Shown: positions 1 through 9,261, counted from the first letter of the stretch. The stretch is DNA of 64,000 bases from Aquimarina sp. Aq78 (GCF_900299525.1 NZ_OMKA01000014.1:62001-126000), one strand, 5' to 3'. Program-made: numbers and translations. Notes: generated by a model from the letters alone, not told the origin.

Positions 1-430
1 TGGAGCAACAATCGTTTTTGGTAAATGGGCAAAAGAAAATAGTGCAAAATTGCATTCTGTGGATATTAGTAAAGATTCTGTGCAAGGAGCTCAGGAAGCA
101 GTACAAGAAGAAAACTTACAAGATAGTACAACAGTATATCTAGGAGATTCTCTAGACTTCTTAAAGAATTTCAACGAATCTATTGACTTTTTATATCTAG
201 ATAGTTATGATTATTCAAAGACCGATATAGATGTTCAAAAGAACAGTCAAGAACATCACTTAAAAGAATTTATTCTGGCAGAAGGCAAACTACATGATAA
301 ATCTATCGTTTTAATAGACGATTGCAGACTTCCTGGAGGTGGTAAAGGAAAAACAGTTGTAGAGTATATGCTAAAAAAAGATTGGAAAATTTTAATTAAT
401 GCTTATCAAATTTTATTAGTAAAAAAGTAG
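1..430 (+). CDS. Class I methyltransferase-like protein, 3' part only
   Basis: The frame is open from base 2 to the stop at 428-430, so the gene begins left of the window; the first possible start inside it (TTG at 50) is not the real one. The visible part shows an acidic residue closing a beta strand (HSVDIS), then a GDS motif and FLYLDS, the order seen in the second half of a Rossmann-type SAM methyltransferase of the Methyltransf_24/CmcI-like kind. Motif I is only partly present (GATIVFGKW). Substrate unknown. The next gene is also a methyltransferase, so a sugar or polysaccharide modification cluster may lie to the left; that is inference. Confidence 0.65.
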   Translation, partial: GATIVFGKWAKENSAKLHSVDISKDSVQGAQEAVQEENLQDSTTVYLGDSLDFLKNFNESIDFLYLDSYDYSKTDIDVQKNSQEHHLKEFILAEGKLHDKSIVLIDDCRLPGGGKGKTVVEYMLKKDWKILINAYQILLVKK

Positions 431-507
431 CTTTTTTATGGAGTCTAAATAAATTTATTGAACCCAAAAATATCTATACTAAATAATGTGATTTTCGTAT
501 AGATCGA

Positions 508-515
508 TATATTTG
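508..515 (+). promoter_or_regulatory. Candidate -7 promoter element (TATATTTG)
   Basis: Matches the Bacteroidota TAnnTTTG consensus. It lies about 90 bp before the methyltransferase start at 608. No clear TTTG lies 19 bp upstream, so only half of the promoter is supported. Confidence 0.35.
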
Positions 516-607
516 TACGGTATCAATAATTATATCCTAAAAACAAATAATTATTTCTATTCAAAACGCAATAGCAAAAATTATCATTAACTAAAAACAA
601 TACAGTA

Positions 608-1249
608 ATGGATTATGACAATAAACCCGAGGGATACTACAATAATATCAGAAATGAAATGTTCGCCTTTTTTCCAGAAAATGCAAAAGTAGTATTAGAT
701 GTTGGTTGTGGAGAAGGCACTTTTGCTGCTTTTATTAAAGAAAAACACAATACAGAAACCTGGGGTATTGAATTGATGCCAGAGCATGGAAAAAAAGCCG
801 AAAAGGTACTCGACAAAGTTTTTATTGGTGAATGTGAAAAATTTATTGATGAGCTACCCGATAATCATTTTGATGTTATCTATTTCAATGATGTATTAGA
901 ACATCTTGTAGATCCATATTGGGTGCTAGAAAAAATTAAAAGCAAACTATCAAAAGATGGTGTAATTATAAGCTCAATACCTAACATGAGATACCATAGT
1001 GCTTTAAAAAACCTAGTACTTAAAAAGAATTGGGAGTATGAAGAACATGGTATAATGGACAAAACGCACTTACGATTCTTTACTGGTAAGAGTATTGCAA
1101 ATATGTATACGAGATTAGGGTATAAAATAGTACTTCATAAAGGCATTAATAAAACAAAATCTATCAAACCATTCTTCTATAATATTCCTTTTTTATTTAC
1201 TGCAATGGACATGAGATATCTTCAGTATGCTACAGTTGTCAAAAAGTAA
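608..1249 (+). CDS. SAM-dependent methyltransferase (Methyltransf_23-like)
   Basis: Protein of 213 residues. Motif I is VLDVGCGEGTF at residues 29-39, the acidic ribose-binding residue is E55 (WGIEL), and FDVIYFNDVLEHLVDP at 88-103 is the typical post-motif segment of UbiG/Methyltransf_23 enzymes that often act on small molecules or sugars. There is no signal peptide, so it is cytoplasmic. The substrate cannot be told from sequence. It follows another methyltransferase on the same strand after a 177 bp gap with its own possible promoter and ends before a strong bidirectional hairpin. Confidence 0.85.
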   Translation: MDYDNKPEGYYNNIRNEMFAFFPENAKVVLDVGCGEGTFAAFIKEKHNTETWGIELMPEHGKKAEKVLDKVFIGECEKFIDELPDNHFDVIYFNDVLEHLVDPYWVLEKIKSKLSKDGVIISSIPNMRYHSALKNLVLKKNWEYEEHGIMDKTHLRFFTGKSIANMYTRLGYKIVLHKGINKTKSIKPFFYNIPFLFTAMDMRYLQYATVVKK

Positions 1250-1350
1250 ACCCTAAGAAAAGATGTGTAATCCGTATCGCTTAGATAATGCCGATATCGT
1301 ATTAACATATCACACACTCTGAAATACTGAGAAAGTTTTATATACAAATT

Positions 1351-1383
1351 AAGAAAGGATTCCAATTATTGGAATCCTTTCTT
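1351..1383. terminator. Bidirectional hairpin terminator
   Basis: Perfect 15 bp inverted repeat (aagaaaggattccaa and its complement, 3 nt loop) followed by a T run on the plus strand. It sits between the convergent methyltransferase and lipoprotein genes and can serve both. Confidence 0.8.
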
Positions 1384-1415
1384 TTTAAATAGATCTAATT
1401 TTGGTCCAAATCAAA

Positions 1416-2366
1416 CTACCAATTAATTCGATCTCTCCATCGGTTACGTTCTACATCACCATACATCTTCTCTGTTATGGTTCCGCTTACATTAATATCC
1501 CAATGAGCACCGGCTATTGGTCCTGGAACAGTGACAGAATTAAGAAGTAGCGTTTGATGAGTAGCACAAGAGGATGAAAATACAACAGAACGATTATTAA
1601 CATCACTTGGATGGGGTGAAACCGGACCATTATGATTTCTTAAAAAAGAGTTATTACTTAAATTAATTGAAATTTCTCTTCTTTCCCCAGAAAGTCTCCA
1701 TCTTCTACGTTTAGGATTATATTCTAACTTTACTCGTAAGAATATTCTATAAGTATCTACCCGGAAAGGTCCTCCTGTATTTAAATGTTCTGCATAAACT
1801 TCGTGCACATATTTAAAAGCTCGAGGAGAAGTTCCTTGAACGTTACCCGAACCGCAATTCTCTACATATCTTTGTTTTCTAAATTCATATTGATTATCTA
1901 CAACAACTGTTTTTGCTGCACCTATTCCTGTCTCATTACCAGGTACTCCTTTAGGATCAACTCGGGTGTAAGATACAGAACCAACTTCTTTAAGGTTTCC
2001 AAAATTAGATTTTTGAGCTGCAATTCCTTCTGCATCAAGTTCATAAAATTTACCATCCTTAAACCAAATGATTTTACCTCCTAATTCAAACTCATTATCA
2101 TTATTTAAAATTCCTTGAATTGCAGGTGAAACTTCCAAATCTCTATCAAAGGAGAAAAAAGAATTCATTTCTAACTCCTCCATACCAAGTTTTGAAAATT
2201 TAGAATAAAGATCATTGAATTCATTCCAATCTTTAAAAGAAAATCTATCTGTTTTTGATTCAATAGCTGACTCGATGTTTGTCTCTTCTCCAGTAGAATT
2301 AACATCTCCCTTTTCACAAGAAATTATTACTGTCATTATGAGCAGTAAAAAAATGATTTTTTTCAT
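1416..2366 (-). CDS. Predicted lipoprotein of unknown function
   Basis: 316 residues. The N-terminus (MKKIIFLLLIMTVIISC) is a type II signal peptide with the lipid-modified Cys at 17, so the product should be anchored in the outer membrane. A segment at about 85-115 (SPAIQGILNNDNEFELGG, then WFKDGKFYEL) resembles a short motif found in many exported Bacteroidota proteins of unknown role. The rest is rich in Arg, Asn and Ser and probably beta-rich; two Cys near 170 and 268 may pair. I do not recognise the family. It is monocistronic, convergent with the methyltransferase and divergent from tsaC. Confidence 0.75.
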   Translation of the reverse strand: MKKIIFLLLIMTVIISCEKGDVNSTGEETNIESAIESKTDRFSFKDWNEFNDLYSKFSKLGMEELEMNSFFSFDRDLEVSPAIQGILNNDNEFELGGKIIWFKDGKFYELDAEGIAAQKSNFGNLKEVGSVSYTRVDPKGVPGNETGIGAAKTVVVDNQYEFRKQRYVENCGSGNVQGTSPRAFKYVHEVYAEHLNTGGPFRVDTYRIFLRVKLEYNPKRRRWRLSGERREISINLSNNSFLRNHNGPVSPHPSDVNNRSVVFSSSCATHQTLLLNSVTVPGPIAGAHWDINVSGTITEKMYGDVERNRWRDRINW

Positions 2367-2574
2367 AATATTAAGGTTTTAAGATTATTTTTGCACAAAA
2401 TTGTTTCTGTCATGCATTCAGAATGGGTATCATGAAATTGGCCAATTCCATAAATAAATGTTATCAGCAATAAGTATGTTACCGGTAAAAACAATAATTA
2501 GAATTACTTTAACTTTTCTTACAAAAGAAGATTTAAAATAGTACCTTTTCATAATCATCATTAATTCATTACTA

Positions 2575-3144
2575 ATGTCAGATCAAATTATAGAAACCCA
2601 AAATGCAATTAACACATTAAAAAAAGGAGGGATCATCCTCTATCCTACTGATACAATTTGGGGTATTGGCTGTGACGCGACTAATGCAGAAGCTATTGAT
2701 AAGTTATATGCCTTAAAAAAGCGAGAAGAAAGCAAGTCTATGATTTGTTTGGTTAGTGATTTTAAAATGCTACAGCAATACATAGAAGAAGTTCCAGAAG
2801 TAGCCTATGATATTCTAAAATATGCTGCAAAACCCACTACTATTATCTATGACAGACCTCTGCATGTTGCAGAAAATATTATTGCAGATGATAATACATT
2901 AGGTATTAGGGTTGTGAGAGACCCTTTTTGCGGAAAACTAATTAAGAAGCTTAAACGACCTATCGTTTCGACTTCTGCTAACATTAGTGGTATGCCTGCT
3001 CCAAAAAACTTAAAAGAAATACCTGCCGCAATTTTGGAAGGCGTAGACTATGTCGTAAATTTGCCTCTACAAAAAAAAGGAGTTAAACCTTCTTCGATTA
3101 TTAAAATAGGAAGCGATAGTACCGTAAAAATTATTAGGAAGTAA
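2575..3144 (+). CDS. tsaC: L-threonylcarbamoyladenylate synthase
   Basis: 189 residues, the short TsaC/YwlC form of the Sua5/YciO/YrdC family. It makes threonylcarbamoyl-AMP from threonine, bicarbonate and ATP for the t6A37 modification of ANN-decoding tRNAs. Seen: KKGGIILYPTDTIWGIGCDA near residues 16-35, the basic nucleotide-binding stretch LYALKKREESK, and STSANISG near 131-138. The extra Sua5 C-terminal domain is absent. The ATG at 2575 gives the normal N-terminus. The stop is 7 bp before the CCA-adding enzyme gene, so both tRNA-maturation genes are probably co-transcribed. Confidence 0.93.
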   Translation: MSDQIIETQNAINTLKKGGIILYPTDTIWGIGCDATNAEAIDKLYALKKREESKSMICLVSDFKMLQQYIEEVPEVAYDILKYAAKPTTIIYDRPLHVAENIIADDNTLGIRVVRDPFCGKLIKKLKRPIVSTSANISGMPAPKNLKEIPAAILEGVDYVVNLPLQKKGVKPSSIIKIGSDSTVKIIRK

Positions 3145-3151
3145 TTGATTC

Positions 3152-4594
3152 ATGTCAGAAATCAAAAATTATAAAGAAGCTTTACAACATCCAATTTTTG
3201 ATACAATTGCCAAAGCATCAGCAAATCTAGAACTAGACAGCTATGTTATTGGTGGATTTGTAAGAGATCATATATTGCAAAGAAAAACTGCCAAAGATAT
3301 TGATATTGTCGCTGTTGGTAGCGGAATAGCATTGGCAAAAGAAGTATCCAAACTTTTACCTGGTAATCCCAAAGTACAGGTTTTTAAAACCTATGGTACT
3401 GCAATGCTAAAAGCTGATGATATCGAGGTAGAATTTGTTGGAGCACGAAAAGAATCTTATTCTGAAGATAGTCGCAATCCCATTGTAGAAAATGGAAGTT
3501 TGGAAGACGATCAAAATAGACGGGATTTTACGATCAATACTCTTGCCTTACACCTATCGCCAGAAAATTTTGGCGAAATATTAGATCCTTTTAATGGTTT
3601 AGAAGATCTTAAATCAAAAATAATTCGTACTCCTCTAGATCCTGATATTACGTATTCTGATGATCCTTTGCGAATGATGAGGGCAATTCGTTTTGCTACA
3701 CAACTTGATTTCAAAATTGAACCCACCTCATTAAAAGCTATTACTAAAAATAAAGATCGAATTAAAATCATTACCAAAGAGCGCATAGTAGATGAGTTAC
3801 ATAAAATTATTTTAAGTAATAAACCTTCAACAGGCTTTATATTACTGGAACAAACTGGTCTTTTGGATTACATACTACCAGAGCTTATTGCGCTAAAGGG
3901 TATTGATGAAGTCGAAGGACAACGACATAAAGATAATTTTTATCACACTTTAGAGGTTGTAGATAATATTGCCGAAAACACAGATAATCTCTGGTTGCGT
4001 TGGGCAGCTTTACTTCATGATATCGGTAAAGCTCCTACCAAAAAGTTTAGCAGAAAAGTAGGATGGACTTTTCATGGCCATGAATTTGTAGGTTCAAAAA
4101 TGGTATTCAAACTCTTTAAGCGTCTAAAAATGCCGCTAAATGAAAAAATGAAGTTTGTTCAAAAAATGGTATTAATGAGTTCCAGGCCTATAGTAATTGC
4201 AACAGAAGTTACAGATTCTGCTGTTCGAAGACTGGTCTTTGATGCAGGAGAGTATATTGAAGAATTAATGACACTTTGTGAAGCCGATATTACAACCAAA
4301 AATCCTAAACGTTTTAAAAAATATCATAATAATTTCAAGATTGTAAGGCAAAAAATGATTGAAGTTGAAGAACGAGATCATGTTCGCAACTTTCAACCAC
4401 CTGTTACAGGAGAAGAGATTATGAAAACCTTTAATATCAAGCCCTCTCGTGAAATAGGAATCATTAAAGAAGCCATTAAAGAAGCAATTCTTGAAGGTGA
4501 GATTCCTAATGAGCATGAAGCGGCTTATGAATATATGGTAAAGAAAGGTGAAGAATTGGGGTTGATTACAGAAAGTAATGAAAATTCAAAATAA
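3152..4594 (+). CDS. CCA-adding tRNA nucleotidyltransferase with HD domain
   Basis: 480 residues. The N-terminal poly(A) polymerase/CCA-adding head has GGFVRD at 34-39 and the metal-binding DID at 49-51, then RRDFTIN near 125-131 and a [16 protein letters not shown] segment typical of class II enzymes. An HD phosphohydrolase domain follows ([11 protein letters not shown], then LLHDIGKAP) in the C-terminal half. It repairs or adds the 3' CCA end of tRNAs; the HD part suggests added phosphatase activity. It lies 7 bp after tsaC. Whether it adds the full CCA or only part cannot be told here, since some bacteria split the work. Confidence 0.92.
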   Translation: MSEIKNYKEALQHPIFDTIAKASANLELDSYVIGGFVRDHILQRKTAKDIDIVAVGSGIALAKEVSKLLPGNPKVQVFKTYGTAMLKADDIEVEFVGARKESYSEDSRNPIVENGSLEDDQNRRDFTINTLALHLSPENFGEILDPFNGLEDLKSKIIRTPLDPDITYSDDPLRMMRAIRFATQLDFKIEPTSLKAITKNKDRIKIITKERIVDELHKIILSNKPSTGFILLEQTGLLDYILPELIALKGIDEVEGQRHKDNFYHTLEVVDNIAENTDNLWLRWAALLHDIGKAPTKKFSRKVGWTFHGHEFVGSKMVFKLFKRLKMPLNEKMKFVQKMVLMSSRPIVIATEVTDSAVRRLVFDAGEYIEELMTLCEADITTKNPKRFKKYHNNFKIVRQKMIEVEERDHVRNFQPPVTGEEIMKTFNIKPSREIGIIKEAIKEAILEGEIPNEHEAAYEYMVKKGEELGLITESNENSK

Positions 4595-4666
4595 GTATCG
4601 TTACACTTTCTTACTATTCAACTTTATAACTCTCAATTTTTGTCACTTTGAAACTTTGAATAAAAA

Positions 4667-5683
4667 ATGAAAAAAGACAATAAAAAAGTAATATACTGGC
4701 TGCTTACAGGATGTTTATTGATTTTTATTATGGTTATTATTGGCGGAATTACCAGACTTACTCATTCTGGATTATCTATCTCTAATTATAAATTAATTTC
4801 GGGTACTATTCCTCCTATGAGTGAAACAGAATGGAATACTGCATTTGATCTATACAAGCAATATCCAGAGTATCAAAAGATAAATCACCAATTCACACTT
4901 GAAGATTTTAAAGATATTTATTTTTGGGAATGGTTACATCGTGTTATCGGAAGATTTATCGGTGTTGTATTTATAGTACCTTTCGTATATTTTCTAATAA
5001 GAAAACAACTTACCACACCCACAATAAAAAAATCCATAGTACTGATGTTACTAGGAGGTTTTCAGGGTTTTCTTGGTTGGTTTATGGTAAAAAGCGGACT
5101 AATTGACAGGCCCGATGTAAGTCATTATCGACTTGCAATGCACCTCACTGCTGCATTTATAACCTTTGCATATACATTTTGGGTAGCTCTAGATCTTATG
5201 TATCCAACCCAAAAAACGGTGAATCTAAAATTCAGAAACCTGATTCGATGGGCCTTGTCTATACTCATACTTCAGATTATCTATGGTGCTTTTGTCGCTG
5301 GCTTAGACGCTGGTCTATTACATAACCACTGGCCATTAATGAATGACGGAACTTTAATTCATGAATCCGTCTATATAGAACAATCACCTTTTGCTAAGAA
5401 TTTTGTAGAAGGAAAGAGTGGAGTTCAGTTCATACATCGTTATCTGGCTTATATAGTTGTAGGGCTTATTGCCTTTATATGGTATAGAGGTAAAAGAATT
5501 GAAAAAAATAATATTCAATCCAATTCATTAAGTATATTAGTAATTATCGTTTGCATTCAGTTTTTACTGGGAGTATTCACACTAATTTTTAGAGTACCTA
5601 TAGTATTGGGGATATTACATCAGATTGTTGCTTTTTTCTTATTAGGGGCAATGACTTTTTCATTACATCGTTTTAGTAAATAA
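4667..5683 (+). CDS. ctaA: Heme A synthase, COX15/CtaA family
   Basis: 338 residues with about eight membrane segments. It oxidises the C8 methyl of heme O to make heme A for cytochrome oxidase. Seen: GGITRLTHSGLS at residues 26-37 with R30 and H33, WLHRVIGR near 88-95, FIHRY near 255, and HQIVAF near the C-terminus, which give the paired heme-ligand histidines of the family. The long COX15 arrangement, with a loop after the first helix, fits bacteroidetal enzymes. It follows the CCA gene after 72 bp; no cytochrome oxidase genes are nearby. Confidence 0.9.
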   Translation: MKKDNKKVIYWLLTGCLLIFIMVIIGGITRLTHSGLSISNYKLISGTIPPMSETEWNTAFDLYKQYPEYQKINHQFTLEDFKDIYFWEWLHRVIGRFIGVVFIVPFVYFLIRKQLTTPTIKKSIVLMLLGGFQGFLGWFMVKSGLIDRPDVSHYRLAMHLTAAFITFAYTFWVALDLMYPTQKTVNLKFRNLIRWALSILILQIIYGAFVAGLDAGLLHNHWPLMNDGTLIHESVYIEQSPFAKNFVEGKSGVQFIHRYLAYIVVGLIAFIWYRGKRIEKNNIQSNSLSILVIIVCIQFLLGVFTLIFRVPIVLGILHQIVAFFLLGAMTFSLHRFSK

Positions 5684-5697
5684 CAATGCATTTATAG

Positions 5698-5705
5698 TAT
5701 CTTTG
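5698..5705 (+). promoter_or_regulatory. Candidate -7 promoter element (TATCTTTG)
   Basis: Full match to TAnnTTTG, 25 bp before the ATG at 5731. It overlaps the end of the short gap after the heme A synthase gene and suggests separate transcription of the next genes. Confidence 0.45.
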
Positions 5706-5730
5706 CATTTCCAAATTAATTAATTTAATA

Positions 5731-6246
5731 ATGATATACCGTTTCAGAATTATCCTGGATACAGAAGAAGATGTGTTTAGAGATATTGAAATAGAACAAG
5801 ATGCTACTTTAGAGCAGTTTCATAATGTGATAACCCAATCTTTTGGTTTTGACGGAACAGAAATGGCTTCTTTTTACATTAGTGATGATCAATGGAATCA
5901 AGGAGAAGAAATATCATTATTTGATATGAGTGATGGTAATCAGCCCGTTAGATTAATGAATGAAACTACTCTTATTGATGTTGCTCATGAGGCTTCTCCC
6001 AAGTTAATTTATATCTATGACTTCTTGAGTATGTGGACATTTTTGGTAGAACTTGCAGAAATTGCCGAACATGAAAACGGAAGAGAATATCCAAATGTAA
6101 TGTACATTCATGGTCAAATACCTGATCAAGCGCCTGATAAAGAATTTAAAGCAGAAGAATTAGACGACTTTAATGAAGGCGAAAATAAAGATTTCATGGA
6201 TCTTGATGAATATGAAGATTTGGGGTTTGATGAAAATTGGAATTAA
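5731..6246 (+). CDS. pRiA4b ORF-3-like protein
   Basis: 171 residues. The start (MIYRFRIILDTEEDVFRDIE) and the FHNVITQSFGFDGTEMASFY segment match the plasmid pRiA4b ORF-3 / IS1096 TnpR-like fold, whose biochemical role is unknown. The last 35 residues are strongly acidic (EELDDFNEGENKDFMDLDEY), a known feature of the flavobacterial members. Despite the family name there is no transposase or terminal repeat here. It is probably co-transcribed with the YejK-like gene that follows after 54 bp. Confidence 0.8.
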   Translation: MIYRFRIILDTEEDVFRDIEIEQDATLEQFHNVITQSFGFDGTEMASFYISDDQWNQGEEISLFDMSDGNQPVRLMNETTLIDVAHEASPKLIYIYDFLSMWTFLVELAEIAEHENGREYPNVMYIHGQIPDQAPDKEFKAEELDDFNEGENKDFMDLDEYEDLGFDENWN

Positions 6247-6269
6247 AATTTAACTATTAATTAAAAAGA

Positions 6270-6302
6270 TCTCAGCCTTCGCTGGGATGACATACATGTC
6301 AT
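6270..6302. repeat. Small palindromic intergenic repeat touching a start codon
   Basis: Two adjoining hairpins: tctcagc/gctggga (6270-6276 and 6281-6287, one G-T pair, 4 nt loop) and atgacat/atgtcat (6287-6293 and 6296-6302). The unit resembles short repeats scattered in many Flavobacteriaceae genomes. Its right arm ends inside the ATG of the next gene. Confidence 0.5.
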
Positions 6303-7359
6303 GATCAACTTATATAGCACTCAAATCGAATCATTATCGGTTCATCAGGTTGGAAACAAGAATAAAAATGAAAATTTATTCTTGTCAGAATCACCGTATG
6401 CCCTTAATGATGAATTAACTGCACTTCTAAAAGAGTATTTTTTTAAACCTTTTAGAGAAAAGGAAGAAAATTATTTTCAATTTGCCAATGAGGTAGATAT
6501 AGAATTTAATCCTCTGTTTAAGATCGTAACCGAAATTTTTGAACATCCTTCTTCAGTTCATGAAAAATCTAAACGAATCGCTTCATTATTGTTTGAACAA
6601 TCACAACATCCACATATTAAAAGTGGTGAGGTATATGTTACATATTTAGATAACGTAACTATAGATAATGAAAAAGTTGATGCTATTGGTATTTTTAAAT
6701 CAGAATTAAAACATGATTTCCTTCAGTTTGAAGAAAAAGAAACTGATATTGAATTATTAATTCAACAAGGGGTAAACCTGAATAAGCTTGATAAAGGCTG
6801 TTTAATTTTTAATCATAAAAAAGAAGAAGGTTATAAAATCCTTTCTGTAGATTCTAATCGATATGATACTAAATACTGGTTAGAACATTTCTTAGGTGTA
6901 GAAGCTTTTGCTGATGAAAATTTTTACACTAAAAAATACATGAAATTCTGCCAGGATTTTGCAAAGGATGTAGTCCTTCCTGCCGAAGATAAAAAAGAAG
7001 AAGTAATGTTTATGAATCGCGCAGTAAATCACTTTGCCAAAAATGATGAGTTTGAAGAATCTGCTTTTTTAAATGATGTGATTGATAATCCTGATTTGAT
7101 TCCAGAATTTAAACATTATAAGGTAGAAAAAGCACCAAAATACCAGATCGAAGACCTTACCACCTTTCCTATTGCCAATAATGCAGTAACTGCTGCTCGT
7201 AAAAAGATGAAAAATGTCATCAATCTAGATACTAATGTACAGATAAAGATGGATTTTATCAACCCAGAATCTGCAGAAAAATTTGTAGAAAAAGGATGGG
7301 ACGAAGAAAAGCAAATGTATTATTATTTGGTATATTTCAATAAAGAACAAAAAACCTAA
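6301..7359 (+). CDS. Nucleoid-associated protein, NdpA/YejK family
   Basis: 352 residues, normal family length. The N-terminus MINLYSTQIESLSVHQVGNK is the standard start of flavobacterial NdpA proteins and fixes the ATG at 6301. Further family features are the KSGEVYVTYLDNV and AIGIFKSELK segments around 105-135 and the LNKLDKGCLIFN stretch near 160. The proteins bind DNA loosely over the chromosome; their function is not well known. There is no ribosome-binding site upstream, only a palindromic repeat that runs into the start codon. Confidence 0.88.
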   Translation: MINLYSTQIESLSVHQVGNKNKNENLFLSESPYALNDELTALLKEYFFKPFREKEENYFQFANEVDIEFNPLFKIVTEIFEHPSSVHEKSKRIASLLFEQSQHPHIKSGEVYVTYLDNVTIDNEKVDAIGIFKSELKHDFLQFEEKETDIELLIQQGVNLNKLDKGCLIFNHKKEEGYKILSVDSNRYDTKYWLEHFLGVEAFADENFYTKKYMKFCQDFAKDVVLPAEDKKEEVMFMNRAVNHFAKNDEFEESAFLNDVIDNPDLIPEFKHYKVEKAPKYQIEDLTTFPIANNAVTAARKKMKNVINLDTNVQIKMDFINPESAEKFVEKGWDEEKQMYYYLVYFNKEQKT

Positions 7360-7388
7360 GAAAATAGAAAATTAATAGCGACCCTATT

Positions 7389-8162
7389 ATGGATTTTATT
7401 CTGGTTGGTATTATAGCTTTATTAGGATCAGGGTTAACATTTTTTTCTGGTTTTGGATTAGGTACTTTATTGATGCCTGTGTTTGCATTATTCTTTCCAA
7501 TAGATATTGCAATTGCTCTTACCGCAATAGTACATCTACTTAATAACCTATTCAAACTAACTCTTGTTGGCAGAAAAGCGAATACACAAACTGTACTACG
7601 CTTTGGTTTACCTGCTATTGTATTTGCCTTTTTTGGTGCATATACATTAGGCAAACTCACGTATATAACCCCTCTATTTAGCTATACTATTGCTGGTACC
7701 ACATATCAAATTACAGTGGTAAAAATATGTATTGCTATCGTATTAATCTTTTTCTCTCTTTTTGATCTTATTCCAAAACTGAAACGATTAGAATTTGATA
7801 TCAAATATTTACCATGGGGTGGTGCATTAAGTGGTTTTTTTGGAGGATTATCGGGGCATCAAGGAGCATTACGAACAGCTTTTTTGATTCGGGCAAAACT
7901 TAGCAAAGAAGCTTTTATAGCCACAGGAGTTGTTATTGCTTGCTTTATTGATATCTCGAGACTTACTATGTATGCCAAAGATCTTTTGCAATTGGGTGAT
8001 CAACTTAATTATCCTATGCTTATGGTCGCCACACTAATGGCTTTTATTGGAGCCTATATAGGTAATAAATTTCTTAAAAAGATCACCATACATACAATTC
8101 AAATAGTGGTAGGAGTTTTATTAATTGTGTTTGCAATACTTCTGGGAATTGGTATTTTGTAA
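7389..8162 (+). CDS. TauE/SafE-family membrane transporter
   Basis: 257 residues, about eight membrane helices in two related halves. GSGLTFFSGFGLGTLLMPVFALFF near 15-38 and GGALSGFFGGLSGHQGALRTAFL near 140-162 are the two family motifs. Members export sulfite, sulfoacetate or related organosulfur anions, but the substrate here is unknown. It starts 29 bp after the YejK-like gene. Its stop codon (8160-8162) overlaps the first two bases of an inverted-repeat element. Confidence 0.85.
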   Translation: MDFILVGIIALLGSGLTFFSGFGLGTLLMPVFALFFPIDIAIALTAIVHLLNNLFKLTLVGRKANTQTVLRFGLPAIVFAFFGAYTLGKLTYITPLFSYTIAGTTYQITVVKICIAIVLIFFSLFDLIPKLKRLEFDIKYLPWGGALSGFFGGLSGHQGALRTAFLIRAKLSKEAFIATGVVIACFIDISRLTMYAKDLLQLGDQLNYPMLMVATLMAFIGAYIGNKFLKKITIHTIQIVVGVLLIVFAILLGIGIL

Positions 8163-8296
8163 CCTGAGTTCGACCTAAGCTAAAATGTTATAAAAAGCGT
8201 CAATTCGGTTGGTTTTTCAGAATGACCTCTCGACTACGCTCGAATTGACTTGATTTTCTTACGTCGAACTCAGGTTTGTAAATCTGATCTTAGGTC
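8161..8296. repeat. Nested inverted-repeat element (MITE- or REP-like)
   Basis: Outer arms are a perfect 14 bp pair, aacctgagttcgac (8161-8174) and its complement (8263-8276). Inner arms gtcaattcg (8199-8207) and cgaattgac (8241-8249) pair too, and gacctaag (8172-8179) pairs with 8289-8296 just outside. The flanks read TGT on both sides of the 116 bp core, as after a small target duplication. It encodes nothing. Confidence 0.65.
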
Positions 8297-8310
8297 AAAC
8301 AGCATAGATC

Positions 8311-8368
8311 TTACACTTTTTTTTGTTTCTTACTCCTATTCAGATTACACATTTAAAAAAAAGTGTAA
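8311..8368. terminator. Long inverted repeat between convergent genes
   Basis: Perfect 14 bp arms, ttacac plus eight T (8311-8324) and complement (8355-8368), with a 30 nt spacer. It lies 24 bp after the lipoprotein stop on the minus strand and may end transcription there; the long loop makes this less sure than the other hairpins. Confidence 0.45.
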
Positions 8369-8391
8369 TTTTATTTTTGTTTCAATCGATG

Positions 8392-9261
8392 TTAATCAAA
8401 TGGATTATCAAAAGTATTTGCTCCTTTCTGATAGAATAACATTTCGCCTCCTACTCTTCTATCGTCATTCCACTCATTCCAATACGAATCAAATAATATC
8501 CCTCTTTTTCTATATTTATTCCACTTATTTGAAACGTAACCAGACACCTGAGTTCGGGGTGCAAGATGTACTGTTTTAATAACTTTATTAAACAATGTCT
8601 CCTGACGTACTTCAAACTTAACCTTTCTGTCATGATCACAGTTTCCAATCTTATATCCAAATGATCTGCAATTGAGTGCTACGCTCCAATCACCATGTGT
8701 ATTTGGGCCAGCTTTCCAATTTAAAGGTGTATAACTAAAGAAATACGCTCTACCAGAATTAGTTGAACTCTCTTTCCATACTCTTTTCCCTCCTGTAAGG
8801 AAGCTATTACATTGCGAGAGCACAACACCAACAGGTGAAGTACCCCGGTTTTTTAATTTTAACATCGTTGATGCTGATATTCTTATAGGACTTTTATGTT
8901 TCTCTATCATTTTTCTGGTAGAGATCAACTTTTGTACATCTTCAGATTCGGGTGAATCCATAAATGCTTTTGGTACTGCAATATGGTCTTCTGTAAGTGT
9001 TAAAAATCGCTTAAGACAACTATCGTTATCTTCAAAACCAATTATTTCATTATCTATAGAACCTCTTTCTTCGTAATAAAAATCCTCACCGTTAAATTGA
9101 AATGTCACTGTATTGTTATTAGGCAGCTGCAATGTTGCCAAAGTTTTCCATACGAATTCTTCAGTTTCTGGCTCATATCCGATCTCATCTTGATTTGTAC
9201 AACCCAATAAGAATAAACATACACCTAGGGGTAAGATGTTTTTGATCAATAATTTTCTCAT
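8392..9261 (-). CDS. Predicted lipoprotein of unknown function
   Basis: 289 residues from the ATG at 9261. A longer frame starts at 9300, but the 13 extra residues would precede a complete type II signal peptide (MRKLLIKNILPLGVCLFLLGC, Cys 21), so the inner start is chosen. The mature part has paired Cys residues and a C-terminal half rich in Trp, Tyr and basic residues. No family recognised. It is monocistronic, with about 400 bp of gene-free DNA upstream. A further copy of acctgagttcg, the arm of the nearby repeat element, occurs inside the gene at 8546-8556. Confidence 0.72.
   Translation of the reverse strand: MRKLLIKNILPLGVCLFLLGCTNQDEIGYEPETEEFVWKTLATLQLPNNNTVTFQFNGEDFYYEERGSIDNEIIGFEDNDSCLKRFLTLTEDHIAVPKAFMDSPESEDVQKLISTRKMIEKHKSPIRISASTMLKLKNRGTSPVGVVLSQCNSFLTGGKRVWKESSTNSGRAYFFSYTPLNWKAGPNTHGDWSVALNCRSFGYKIGNCDHDRKVKFEVRQETLFNKVIKTVHLAPRTQVSGYVSNKWNKYRKRGILFDSYWNEWNDDRRVGGEMLFYQKGANTFDNPFD

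Noticed and set aside
8250-8579. Plus-strand open frame of 109 residues over the repeat element and lipoprotein end
   Set aside because: Composition is that of a frame shadow; it runs through the inverted repeats and has no homologous motif.
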